Positions 1-6,041 of a stretch of 11,555 nucleotides of DNA are shown piece after piece. The DNA is from an uncultured Porphyromonas sp. (GTDB lineage Bacteria; Bacteroidota; Bacteroidia; Bacteroidales; Porphyromonadaceae), in assembly GCA_927910985.1 (NCBI GenBank), contig CAKMOP010000178.1, positions 1 to 11,555 on the forward strand, in the 5' to 3' direction. The notes under the pieces were generated by a model. That model had not been told where the DNA came from. It was given only the letters and a program-made list of their open reading frames with translations, and made no database searches. A program made the position numbers and the translations under genes. Numbering within the stretch: the stretch's first letter is position 1; every line of letters begins with the position of its first letter.

Positions 1-150
1 GGAGACGAGGTTCGACCATTCCCACGTAGCGAGGAAGGTGATGAGGCCGAAGACGACCATATAAAGAAGGTGCTCACGCAGCAGAAGGGCTGCGAGAATC
101 AGACCGACATAGAGGGAGCCGAAGATGGCTCGCTTGACGAGGTTACTCAT
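1..150 (-). CDS. cdsA: Phosphatidate cytidylyltransferase CdsA, N-terminal 50 residues (runs off left edge)
   Basis: This is the start of an integral inner-membrane enzyme that converts phosphatidic acid and CTP to CDP-diacylglycerol, the branch point of phospholipid synthesis. Translation from the ATG at 150-148 gives an opening of MSNLVKRAIFGSLYVG followed by two hydrophobic stretches (about residues 9-24 and 28-45) that end in a WEW motif, which matches how Bacteroidota CdsA proteins begin. The catalytic C-terminal part lies beyond the left edge. The ATG sits inside ATGAGTAA and so overlaps the stop of the frame-corrected ftsH by eight bases. That indicates translational coupling and supports this start. 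The ftsH-cdsA order is common in Bacteroidales. The identification rests on a short N-terminal piece plus context, so it is good but not certain. Confidence 0.75.
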   Translation of the reverse strand, partial: MSNLVKRAIFGSLYVGLILAALLLREHLLYMVVFGLITFLATWEWSNLVS

Positions 151-284
151 TCGTTGTAGCTTCTGTATCTGTTGTAGGGGTTGTGGATGCTTGTTCTTCG
201 CGTGCTTGGATCAGCTCATCGGTGCGACTGATCCAGGGACGCTTGCCGAAGATATGCTCTACGTCTTCGGTGTAGATGACCTCA
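143..284 (-). other. ftsH: Out-of-frame C-terminal tail of ftsH
   Basis: Downstream of the ftsH protease domain, the alternate minus-strand frame reads [18 protein letters not shown], then a Thr/Glu-rich end, and stops at TAA (145-143). The [12 protein letters not shown] block is the normal end of Bacteroidales FtsH, so this stretch belongs to ftsH and is not a separate gene. Joining it to the main frame needs one extra base just after the run of three CTC codons. The stop overlaps the cdsA ATG by eight bases, as expected of an intact operon. Confidence 0.85.
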
Positions 285-2121
285 CGGTGAGGAGGAGCTG
301 GGTCAGCTCCTGCAGTCCATCGGCGTGCTCACGAAGGAGGGCCTTGGCACGCTCGTACTCGAGGCGGACGATCTCGCGTGCCTCTTCGTCGATGATCTCG
401 GCGGTGCGATCACTGTAGGGCTTGGTGAGTCCATAGCCATCGCCCTGCATATCGTAGTAGTTGACGTTGGGGAGCTTGTCGCTCATCCCGTAGTAGGCGA
501 CCATCGCATAGGCCGTCTTGGTGGTATGCTCGAGGTCATTGGCAGCTCCTGTGGAGATGCGTCCGAGGAAGACATCTTCGGCTGCACGACCGGCGAGCGT
601 AGCACACATCTGATCGCGCAGGGCTTGCGTCGTGGTGATCTGTCGCTCTTCGGGGAGGTACCAAGCGGCGCCGAGGGCCTTGCCACGTGGGACGATGGTG
701 ACCTTGACCAGAGGGTTGGCGTACTTGAGGAACCAGCTGACGGTCGCGTGCCCTGCTTCGTGGAGGGCGATGCTGTGGCGCTCCTCTTCGGTGGTCATCT
801 TGCTCTTCTTCTCCAGCCCCCCGACGACACGGTCGACGGCGTTCATAAAGTCATCGCGTGAGATGAATTCCTTGCCAGCGCGCGCTGCAATGAGGGCGGC
901 TTCGTTACAGATATTGGCAATGTCCGCCCCCGAGAAGCCTGGGGTTCGGCGAGCTAAGAGGTCTACATCCACCGTCTCATCGATCTTGAGGGGACGGAGG
1001 TGTACGAGGAAGATCTCCTTGCGGTCGTGGACGTCGGGTAGGTCTACATAGATTTGTCTGTCGAAGCGACCAGCACGTAGGAGGGCGGCATCGAGGATGT
1101 CTGCACGGTTGGTCGCTGCGAGGATGATGATGCCGCTATTGGTGCCGAAGCCGTCCATCTCGGTGAGGAGCTGGTTGAGGGTGTTCTCCCGCTCGTCATT
1201 TCCCCCGAGGTTGTTGTTTCGGCCACGCGCACGTCCCACGGCATCGATTTCGTCGATGAAGATGATGCAGGGAGCTTTCTCCTTGGCGGTCTTGAAGAGG
1301 TCACGCACACGCGAAGCCCCGACACCGACGAACATCTCGACGAAGTCCGAGCCCGCGAGCGAGAAGAAGGGTACGTGCGCTTCACCTGCTACGGCCTTAG
1401 CCAGCAGCGTCTTCCCCGTCCCTGGAGGGCCTACGAGAAGGGCTCCCTTGGGGATCTTCCCACCGAGCTGCGTGTACTTATCGGGGTTCTTGAGGAAGTG
1501 GACGATTTCCTCGATCTCTTCCTTGGCTTCGTGCAAGCCGGCGACATCGTTGAAGGTCACCGAAGTCTTTTCCTTCTCGTAGAGCTGAGCTTTGCTCTTG
1601 CTGATGTTGAAGATGCCTCCGCCCATTCCAGCTCCACCGCCACCAGAGGCCCGGCGGAAGATGAAGATCCAGAAGATCGCTATGATGATGAGGGGAAAGA
1701 CATTGGTCATCAAAGAAATCCAGCGCGAACTCTCCTGCTTGTAGGTGACTTTGGCGACCGTCCCGCTGGCGTCGTAGGCTTCGGCGAAGCGATCGACCGT
1801 GGGGATCTGCGTGGTGATGCTGTAGTCGATGCCCTTCTTCTCCCGCCCTAAGACAGGGGAGCGATGGGAGAAGAGACTGTCGGCGGCGGGCTTGGTGAGC
1901 TGTCCGACAGCCGTGCGCTCCGTGCGGTCGACGGTGATTTGGGTGAAGGCACCCTGGTACATCATCTGACGGAACTCGTTCCAGCTGGCGTCCTTGCTCT
2001 CGTCGAATCCGTTGTCCCAGAGGAAGATGCCTCCGAGGACGGCGAGGATGATCGCATAAATCCAGAGTTCTCTAAAGTGGAAAGGTCCCTCTGAACGACC
2101 TTTTTTCTTGTTCTGTATCAT
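259..2121 (-). CDS. ftsH: ATP-dependent zinc metalloprotease FtsH (C-terminal tail displaced by a frameshift)
   Basis: FtsH is a membrane-anchored hexameric AAA protease that degrades misassembled membrane proteins and short-lived regulators. The 620-residue frame shows, in order, a transmembrane helix at about 17-37, a periplasmic domain, a second transmembrane helix at about 138-156, a Gly-rich linker, Walker A GPPGTGKT (231-238), Walker B IIFIDEID (286-293), the second region of homology with arginine fingers near R352 and R355, the zinc site HEAGH (454-458), and a downstream acidic zinc ligand near D529. All catalytic residues are intact. The frame ends early at 261-259. A one-base gain near 285 would continue it in another frame to a stop at 145-143, giving about 659 residues, and that frame carries the usual [12 protein letters not shown] tail. 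No consensus promoter is evident between 2122 and 2290. A terminator at 2285-2334 insulates the gene from upstream transcription. Confidence 0.97.
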   Translation of the reverse strand: MIQNKKKGRSEGPFHFRELWIYAIILAVLGGIFLWDNGFDESKDASWNEFRQMMYQGAFTQITVDRTERTAVGQLTKPAADSLFSHRSPVLGREKKGIDYSITTQIPTVDRFAEAYDASGTVAKVTYKQESSRWISLMTNVFPLIIIAIFWIFIFRRASGGGGAGMGGGIFNISKSKAQLYEKEKTSVTFNDVAGLHEAKEEIEEIVHFLKNPDKYTQLGGKIPKGALLVGPPGTGKTLLAKAVAGEAHVPFFSLAGSDFVEMFVGVGASRVRDLFKTAKEKAPCIIFIDEIDAVGRARGRNNNLGGNDERENTLNQLLTEMDGFGTNSGIIILAATNRADILDAALLRAGRFDRQIYVDLPDVHDRKEIFLVHLRPLKIDETVDVDLLARRTPGFSGADIANICNEAALIAARAGKEFISRDDFMNAVDRVVGGLEKKSKMTTEEERHSIALHEAGHATVSWFLKYANPLVKVTIVPRGKALGAAWYLPEERQITTTQALRDQMCATLAGRAAEDVFLGRISTGAANDLEHTTKTAYAMVAYYGMSDKLPNVNYYDMQGDGYGLTKPYSDRTAEIIDEEAREIVRLEYERAKALLREHADGLQELTQLLLTVRSSTPKT

Positions 2122-2284
2122 TCGTTATTTCTGTTGTCTTGTCGTGGAAGTGAGCCACTCTTCATCGAGCTGGGCTCTACTTTATTCCTAACAAAGACGA
2201 TGCCAGCTTGGTTGGCTGGGGTGAGCGAACTGTGGGGCGGTGTGGTCTTGGCTCCGCTACTGGAGGAGCATCGACGCTACTGGA

Positions 2285-2334
2285 TAAAGAAAAAAAGAGC
2301 GACGAAGGGAGTCCTACTCACTTGATCGCTCTTT
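2285..2334 (-). terminator. Rho-independent terminator, minus strand
   Basis: Read on the minus strand, AAAGAGCGA (2334-2326) pairs with TCGCTCTTT (2302-2294). A small inner GAGT/ACTC stem (2319-2316 with 2312-2309) lies within the loop, and a T-rich run of seven T, C, three T follows the outer stem. It directly follows the tRNA 3'-end-like sequence and precedes ftsH. It therefore looks like the original terminator of a tRNA gene that stood here before element insertion. It would also stop any transcript arriving from the outward promoter near 2505. Confidence 0.75.
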
Positions 2335-2356
2335 GCGGAGAGGGCGGGATATGAAC
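2334..2356 (-). other. Element attachment site: remnant of tRNA-Ser 3' end
   Basis: On the minus strand this reads GTTCATATCCCGCCCTCTCCGCA. That fits the end of a serine tRNA: the 3' half of the T arm (TTC loop start, CCCGC stem), a seven-base acceptor strand CCTCTCC, a G discriminator and CA. The bases 5' of it do not form a tRNA: the T-stem partner is wrong (ATGCG instead of GCGGG) and there is no matching GGAGAGG within the preceding ~100 bases. A 3' end followed by its own terminator but lacking a 5' part is what an integrative element leaves on the side away from the reconstituted tRNA. The intact tRNA should lie at the far end, right of this window. Serine is the likeliest isotype but is not proven. 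Confidence 0.6.
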
Positions 2357-2410
2357 GCATCCCACCTATGTTGTTGTATGACAGGTTCTATCTAATCTAG
2401 TCAAGCGGGG

Positions 2411-2430
2411 AGTGTAGCAAAAGTGTAGCA
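2411..2430 (+). repeat. Tandem AGTGTAGCA repeats, candidate recombinase arm sites
   Basis: AGTGTAGCA occurs at 2411-2419 and again at 2422-2430, an 11-base period (about one helical turn). An inverted copy of the eight-base core, TGCTACAC, is at 2565-2572. Short direct repeats of this size 55-75 bases inside an attachment core resemble the arm-type sites bound by tyrosine recombinases and excisionases. The function is inferred from position only. Confidence 0.45.
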
Positions 2431-2501
2431 GTTTTCTGACTGACTCTTGACTACTCTTCTGAATGGCTATTGAAAGTAAAACATCTCTCTTTTTCGGTTG
2501 A

Positions 2502-2532
2502 CAAAGGTACAGAAAAACGAACGATAAGCAAA
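2502..2532 (-). promoter_or_regulatory. Consensus Bacteroidota promoter facing out of the element
   Basis: On the minus strand TTTG (2532-2529) is followed by a 19-base spacer and then TACCTTTG (2509-2502). This matches the Bacteroidota primary sigma pattern TTTG-N19-21-TAnnTTTG at every fixed position. Transcription would start near 2497 and run leftward over the GTGTAGCA repeats and the attachment site to the terminator at 2285-2334. No open reading frame of note follows it within the integrated element. In an excised circle it would instead read into the opposite element end. Confidence 0.6.
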
Positions 2533-2575
2533 GCTTCTCTTTTATAGGTGTTTACGCATATCCTTGCTACACAGT

Positions 2576-2626
2576 CTGGTGCACGGTGCAAGCCCTATAT
2601 ATAGGGGGGCTTGCACCGTGCACCAG
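2576..2626. repeat. Perfect 20-base inverted repeat with 11-base spacer
   Basis: The left arm 2576-2595 and right arm 2607-2626 are exact reverse complements (outer CTGGTGCACGG, inner GCAAGCCC), separated by TATATATAGGG at 2596-2606. The spacer plus flanking CCC can itself fold as CCCTATATATAGGG. The arms contain two GGTGCA units. There is no T-run on either side, so it is not an ordinary terminator. It could be a cruciform, an origin of transfer or replication, or a regulator site. It lies in non-coding DNA between the outward promoter and the regulator gene. Confidence 0.85.
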
Positions 2627-2705
2627 TGTCACCTGTGCGGCTGGGCAAAAATGACGTGTTCTCTTGAAGGAAACCCTTTCCCATCTCTATCTTATATCAG
2701 CCCCA

Positions 2706-2773
2706 TTGCAGCCCGAAAGATATCTATGTTGCATCTGATGCAAGACCTCTTGCATTGGGCGCATAAACTTGCA
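2706..2773. promoter_or_regulatory. Phased TTGCA motifs including TTGCATC-T-GATGCAA palindrome; candidate operator
   Basis: TTGCA starts at 2706, 2729, 2750 and 2769, spacings of 23, 21 and 19 bases (about two helical turns). The second copy is half of a perfect palindrome, TTGCATC T GATGCAA, at 2729-2743. The cluster ends just upstream of the XRE regulator start at 2819. Autoregulation by that protein, or iteron-type binding by a replication protein, are both reasonable. The sequence alone does not decide. Confidence 0.4.
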
Positions 2774-2782
2774 CGAAACGGG

Positions 2783-2813
2783 TTGGTTGAGCTCGGATGC
2801 GTTTATAACTTTG
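2783..2813 (+). promoter_or_regulatory. Possible promoter of the regulator-primase operon
   Basis: TTGG (2783-2786), a 19-base spacer, then TAACTTTG (2806-2813) fits the Bacteroidota promoter pattern, with a partial match in the upstream box. The predicted start of transcription falls almost on the ATG at 2819, so the mRNA would be leaderless or nearly so. It lies directly downstream of the TTGCA cluster, which would suit repression. Confidence 0.4.
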
Positions 2814-2818
2814 AGTAT

Positions 2819-3160
2819 ATGGAAAAACTACTCGATCTCCTGAGAGCTACTCGCCTGAAGAATGGAATTTCGCAAGACTATCTTGCTGTAAAGCTGGGAG
2901 TTTCCTCAAGCTCTGTCTCGCGCTGGGAATCTAAAGGTAACTTCCCCAGTGTCGATAAGCTCTTTGAGTATGCAGAGCTTTTGGGGTTTACTCTTCAAGA
3001 GGTTCTTGCACTCAGTGCAAATGCTCCAGTTGAAGTCCCCAAACCAGTGGGTAAGATTGAGATCTCTGCCTATGATAAAGCAACTTTCAAACGCCTTGTT
3101 GCACAACTACTCGAGGAGGGGGATGGTAACATTGAATTTGTCACAACACATCTGAAGTGA
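2819..3160 (+). CDS. XRE-family helix-turn-helix regulator
   Basis: This is a 113-residue protein with an N-terminal lambda-repressor-like helix-turn-helix at about residues 3-60. It has the usual pattern of a basic first helix (LLDLLRATRLKNGIS), the turn QDYLAVKLGVSSSSVSRWE with a recognition helix rich in Ser, and a PSVDKLFEYAELLG helix. The last ~45 residues are a short helical tail with no recognised domain. An upstream in-frame extension to 2564 is open but runs through the palindrome and reads unlike protein, so the ATG at 2819, which gives a standard XRE opening, is preferred. Its stop overlaps the next start in TGATG. As first gene of the operon beside an operator-like repeat cluster, it probably controls excision or replication of the element. 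That role is inferred. Confidence 0.85.
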   Translation: MEKLLDLLRATRLKNGISQDYLAVKLGVSSSSVSRWESKGNFPSVDKLFEYAELLGFTLQEVLALSANAPVEVPKPVGKIEISAYDKATFKRLVAQLLEEGDGNIEFVTTHLK

Positions 3161-3531
3161 TGGAAGTAATCTCTATGGAAAGCAGTGTCTATCAGGATTT
3201 GGTAGACCGACTTAATCGAATTGAGCAGTATGTTGAGCGTACCACGCACCTACTTCAAGATATTGATGATGAGCTCGAGATGTCCACTAAGGATCTCATA
3301 GAGACGTTGAATGTCTCGGAGTCAACCCTGTATCGTTGGCGCAAGAAGAACCTAGTTCGCTTTCGCTATACGGAGAGTGGCGATGTACGCTACTTCTACA
3401 AGTCTCTGCTTATCTGCGCTCGCTGTAACCGCTTGCGTATCTCAGGTATGCGTAATGATGAGCTTTTGGATCGTCTTTTGCGCTACAAGGATAAGCTCAT
3501 CCTCTCGAGTTGTCTCGCTTCAGAACGATAA
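3160..3531 (+). CDS. Coiled-coil plus helix-turn-helix DNA-binding protein
   Basis: This is a 123-residue protein. Residues 8-40 form an acidic amphipathic helix (DLVDRLNRIEQYVERT), probably a coiled coil. Residues 42-65 form a MerR/excisionase-type helix-turn-helix (TKDLIETLNVSESTLYRWRKK), and residues 66-82 resemble its wing (VRFRYTESGDVRYFY). The C-terminus is helical and basic. The ATG at 3160 overlaps the XRE stop by one base. The ATG at 3175 (MESSVYQDLV) is an equally plausible start and removes only five residues. It shares its layout (coiled coil, then HTH) with the gene at 5574-5882, and both flank the primase-helicase. An accessory excision or replication role is likely but unproven. 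Confidence 0.8.
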   Translation: MEVISMESSVYQDLVDRLNRIEQYVERTTHLLQDIDDELEMSTKDLIETLNVSESTLYRWRKKNLVRFRYTESGDVRYFYKSLLICARCNRLRISGMRNDELLDRLLRYKDKLILSSCLASER

Positions 3532-3536
3532 TCCCC

Positions 3537-4934
3537 ATGATGATCGACAAAGAGCAAGTACTGGCTTTGACGGATCAGGGCCTCAATATCTTCAGTCACT
3601 ATCTGGGGTTTGAGGTCAATCTGCATCGTAATTTCCGGAGTCCGTTCTATGATGACAGGCGAGCTTCTTGTCATATCTACTACGACAAGAAATCGTCGAT
3701 CTATAAGTACTACGACCATGGCGATCCCTCCTATGTGGGGGATTGCTTTTGGTTTGTAGCACAGTTGCGGGGCATTGATCTGAGAGCGGGCTTTCGTGAG
3801 ATACTGCAGATTATTGTTCAAGAGCTGGGGCTTCGTATCCTTGCGGAAGAGCAGGCAAAGAAATCTGTTGCAACAGAGACTTTGCATACTTCTACGCTGA
3901 GTGAGTCTGTCCAGGATGAGCTCCCCTATAGCTTCGAGATTCAGCCTTTTGATGATGGGCTCTTAGCTTATTGGGCACACTATGGTATTTATGAAGATAC
4001 CCTTAGGCGCTTTCGGGTGCGGTCATTGAAGAGCTATAGGAGCCAGACGAAGGAGGGTAAGCCCTTTGAGTTGAAAGCTAGCCCTACGGAACCTATCTAT
4101 GCCTACATCGGTGATGGCTACATTAAGATTTATCGCCCGAACAGTTCGAAGATGCGCTTCCTTTATGGAGGGCGAATGCCCAGCCCCTATTGTTTCGGGA
4201 TGGAGCAGCTCCCTAGTAAAGGTGATATGCTCTTCATTACGGGAGGGGAGAAGGATGTTCTCTCGCTTTCTGCTCGGCATTTCCATGCGATTTGCTTTAA
4301 TAGCGAAACCGCACAGATTCCCGAGCGTATCATTGAGAGTTTGCAGCTACGTTTCCGGCATATCATCCTGCTTTATGATTCGGATGCTACCGGGCTTCGT
4401 GAGGCTCAGCGGCAGGTAGGTCGCTTGTCGGCTTATCATGTGAAGCAACTCCAACTTCCACTCAAAGGGACGAAGGCTGAGAAGGATATTTCGGATTACT
4501 TTGCTCTGGGGAATGAGGAGGCCGACTTCCGAGGGCTACTGAATATGCTCCTCTCTCAAATGTACACGCAAACGATGATGCTCCTACGCTCGTGTGAAAT
4601 CGACTATGATAATCCTCCTGATGCCTCTAAGTCGCTCGTGGCTGTCAATGGGGTGCCTCTTGGAACACAGGATAACCTCTTCTGTATCACGGGGGGAGAG
4701 GGTACGGGTAAGAGCAACTATGTATCAGCGATTCTTGCTGGAGCCCTTGCTCAGCAACGCCTGGATGCCGAGCTGACCCTAGGGCTTGAAGTTACGCCGA
4801 ATCCAAAGAGGCTGGCAGTCCTACACTACGATACGGAGCAGTCAGAGGCTCAGCTACACAAGAACCTGGGTAAGACGCATCCGCCGGGCATCGACTCACG
4901 GCTGTCCCAGATTTTTACCATTCGCTCTATCTAG
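3537..4934 (+). CDS. Primase-helicase, N-terminal fragment (TOPRIM domain plus Walker A)
   Basis: This is the first open frame of the broken primase-helicase, 465 residues from the ATG at 3537, stopping at TAG 4932-4934 right after the frameshift. It holds the whole TOPRIM domain and the P-loop but lacks the Walker B strand and the rest of the helicase core. If the sequence is correct, the product could at most retain primase-type activity. Confidence 0.75.
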   Translation: MMIDKEQVLALTDQGLNIFSHYLGFEVNLHRNFRSPFYDDRRASCHIYYDKKSSIYKYYDHGDPSYVGDCFWFVAQLRGIDLRAGFREILQIIVQELGLRILAEEQAKKSVATETLHTSTLSESVQDELPYSFEIQPFDDGLLAYWAHYGIYEDTLRRFRVRSLKSYRSQTKEGKPFELKASPTEPIYAYIGDGYIKIYRPNSSKMRFLYGGRMPSPYCFGMEQLPSKGDMLFITGGEKDVLSLSARHFHAICFNSETAQIPERIIESLQLRFRHIILLYDSDATGLREAQRQVGRLSAYHVKQLQLPLKGTKAEKDISDYFALGNEEADFRGLLNMLLSQMYTQTMMLLRSCEIDYDNPPDASKSLVAVNGVPLGTQDNLFCITGGEGTGKSNYVSAILAGALAQQRLDAELTLGLEVTPNPKRLAVLHYDTEQSEAQLHKNLGKTHPPGIDSRLSQIFTIRSI

Positions 4935-5025
4935 CTTCGCTCTCGCGTAAGGATCGCTTGAAGCTTATCCAAGAGAGTATGGACATCTTTCATCACAAGC
5001 ATGGGGGTATTCAACCTCGTGGTTA

Positions 5026-5586
5026 TTGATGGTAATTGCCGACCTCATTCGCTCAGCTAATGATGAGACGGAGAGCATTGCTATCGTTGATGAGCTCTAC
5101 CGCTTGGCCGGTATCTATAACACCTGCCTTATCTGCGTCCTTCACTTTGTACCTAGTGGGATAAAGCTCAGAGGGCATATTGGCTCTGAGCTGCAGCGTA
5201 AGGCGGCAGGTATCCTCTCCATTGAGAAAGATGATCATCCTGAATACTCGGTTGTCAAGGCCTTAAAAGTCAGAGATGGTAGTCCTTTGGATGTGCCGAT
5301 GATGCTCTTCGGTTGGGATAAGGCTCTTGATATGCACGTTTACCGCGGGGAGAAGTCTAAGGAGGACAAAGATCGGCGTAAGAGTAGCGAGCTACTTGCT
5401 GTAGTTCGGGAGCTTTTCCGTACGACGAATCTCCTCTCCTATCAGGAGCTCTGCGAGGTGTTGATGCGTGAGCTCGAGATCAAAGATCGTACTGCAAAGA
5501 AGTACATTGCCTACATGAAAGAGCAAGGCATCCTTAGGCAGGATGCCCAAGGAAACTATCAAGAGAACAAGTCATGCCCCATCTAG
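5026..5586 (+). CDS. Primase-helicase, C-terminal fragment
   Basis: This is the last open frame of the broken primase-helicase. It begins mid-domain with [20 protein letters not shown], right after the Walker B strand. It continues through the remaining RecA-fold strands ([12 protein letters not shown], then [14 protein letters not shown], typical of RepA/DnaB-like ATPases) and ends in a winged-helix-like tail ([24 protein letters not shown]). No credible start lies at its beginning; TTG at 5026 is only the first codon after a stop. The last 13 bases overlap the next gene. Confidence 0.7.
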   Translation: MMVIADLIRSANDETESIAIVDELYRLAGIYNTCLICVLHFVPSGIKLRGHIGSELQRKAAGILSIEKDDHPEYSVVKALKVRDGSPLDVPMMLFGWDKALDMHVYRGEKSKEDKDRRKSSELLAVVRELFRTTNLLSYQELCEVLMRELEIKDRTAKKYIAYMKEQGILRQDAQGNYQENKSCPI

Positions 5587-5882
5587 AATTACCTCAGAGT
5601 GAGGCTCAGTTTCGGAGTCTTTTCAAGAAGCTTATGCTGATGGAAGCTAAGCTTGATGAGCTACTCTGCCTGCAAAGGCAAGAGCAAGAGTTCCGGGTTC
5701 ATCCTCCCCTTCGGGCAGAGTACCTCGACATTATTGACGTGTCTAAGCTCCTCAAGGTGGAGCAGAAGACCATCTACAACTGGGTCTCCTTAGGGAAGAT
5801 CCCCTACCTCAAGGCTAATGGTCGTTTGCTCTTTTTGAGAGCAGAGGTTGATGAGATGCTTAGGCGACGCGGGGAGTGGTAG
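5574..5882 (+). CDS. Excisionase-like coiled-coil/HTH_17 protein
   Basis: This is a 102-residue protein. Residues 9-38 form a charged amphipathic helix ([18 protein letters not shown]), probably a coiled coil. Residues 50-99 form the compact MerR-like fold of excisionase-family proteins: [19 protein letters not shown] (helix-turn-helix), then the wing [21 protein letters not shown] and a last basic helix. The ATG at 5574 overlaps the primase-helicase stop by 13 bases, so the two are translationally coupled. It is the last gene of the operon and is followed by a 159-base gap. Proteins of this type act as recombination directionality factors or as small transcription factors. Excisionase is the favoured reading because of the element context, although the integrase is not visible. 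Confidence 0.8.
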   Translation: MPHLELPQSEAQFRSLFKKLMLMEAKLDELLCLQRQEQEFRVHPPLRAEYLDIIDVSKLLKVEQKTIYNWVSLGKIPYLKANGRLLFLRAEVDEMLRRRGEW

Positions 5883-6004
5883 CGATGAGGTTTTAGCCCC
5901 TGAGAGTTCTGCTGGTTGAAGTTCCGATCTTTATAATAAACTTATAGTGTATTATTTGGTGGAGTAATCAACTTTAGGGCAGGCGGAAGTCATCTTCAAT
6001 TGCC

Positions 6005-6012
6005 TATCTTTG
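6005..6012 (+). promoter_or_regulatory. Possible -7 box of the abiE operon
   Basis: TATCTTTG matches TAnnTTTG and sits 29 bases before the AbiEi start, in the only gap of the plus-strand array (5883-6041). No TTTG lies at the expected 19-21 bases upstream, so the promoter is incomplete by consensus and may need an activator or be weak. An AT-rich inverted repeat, TATAA-5-TTATA (5932-5946), lies further upstream and could bind the AbiEi autorepressor. Confidence 0.35.
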
Positions 6013-6041
6013 TGGTTGATGAAAACAAATAGTAATAAACT

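Larger units (their letters stand above)
3537..5586 (+). pseudogene. TOPRIM primase / RecA-fold helicase of the element, broken by three single-base indels
   Basis: This is a primase-helicase of about 682 residues once frames are joined, a self-replication or excision protein of mobile elements. The N-terminus (about 35-95) resembles the primase zinc-domain region, but only C45, H46 and C70 remain, so a full zinc ribbon is absent. TOPRIM motifs follow: E238 in ITGGEKDVLSL and D281/D283 in LLYDSDATG. The helicase part has Walker A GGEGTGKS with K392 (4710-4712). The first frame runs from 3537 to 4934. Matching sequence then continues in a second frame (VPDFYHSLYLASLSRKDRL, about 4904-5012), a third (LVVIDG, a Walker B-like strand, 5016-5033) and a fourth ([11 protein letters not shown] onward) to the stop at 5586. 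The changes needed are one lost base near 4875-4905, one extra A at 5013-5014 and one extra A near 5034. The ATG at 3537 follows the previous stop by five bases. Confidence 0.8.

Noticed and set aside
325..861. 178-residue frame antisense to ftsH, plus other antisense frames
   Set aside because: These are shadows of a strongly conserved GC-rich coding region. Composition and lack of domains argue against real genes.
2134..2325. 63-residue plus-strand open frame upstream of ftsH
   Set aside because: It runs through the terminator stem, has no recognisable domain and no start signal. It is most likely chance.
2334..2420. A complete tRNA gene on the minus strand
   Set aside because: Only the 3' T-arm half and acceptor strand match. 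The T-stem partner is wrong and no 5' acceptor, D arm or anticodon arm can be found.
2576..2626. Palindrome as a transcription terminator
   Set aside because: There is no T-run after either arm and no gene ends beside it.
2411..2773. CRISPR array
   Set aside because: The repeats are only 5-9 bases, unevenly spaced and lack uniform spacers. No cas gene is nearby.
2564..2818. Open upstream extension of the XRE regulator (85 extra residues)
   Set aside because: It reads through the 20-base palindrome and the TTGCA cluster, looks unlike protein, and would place an XRE domain after a long non-homologous leader. The ATG at 2819 gives a standard family start.
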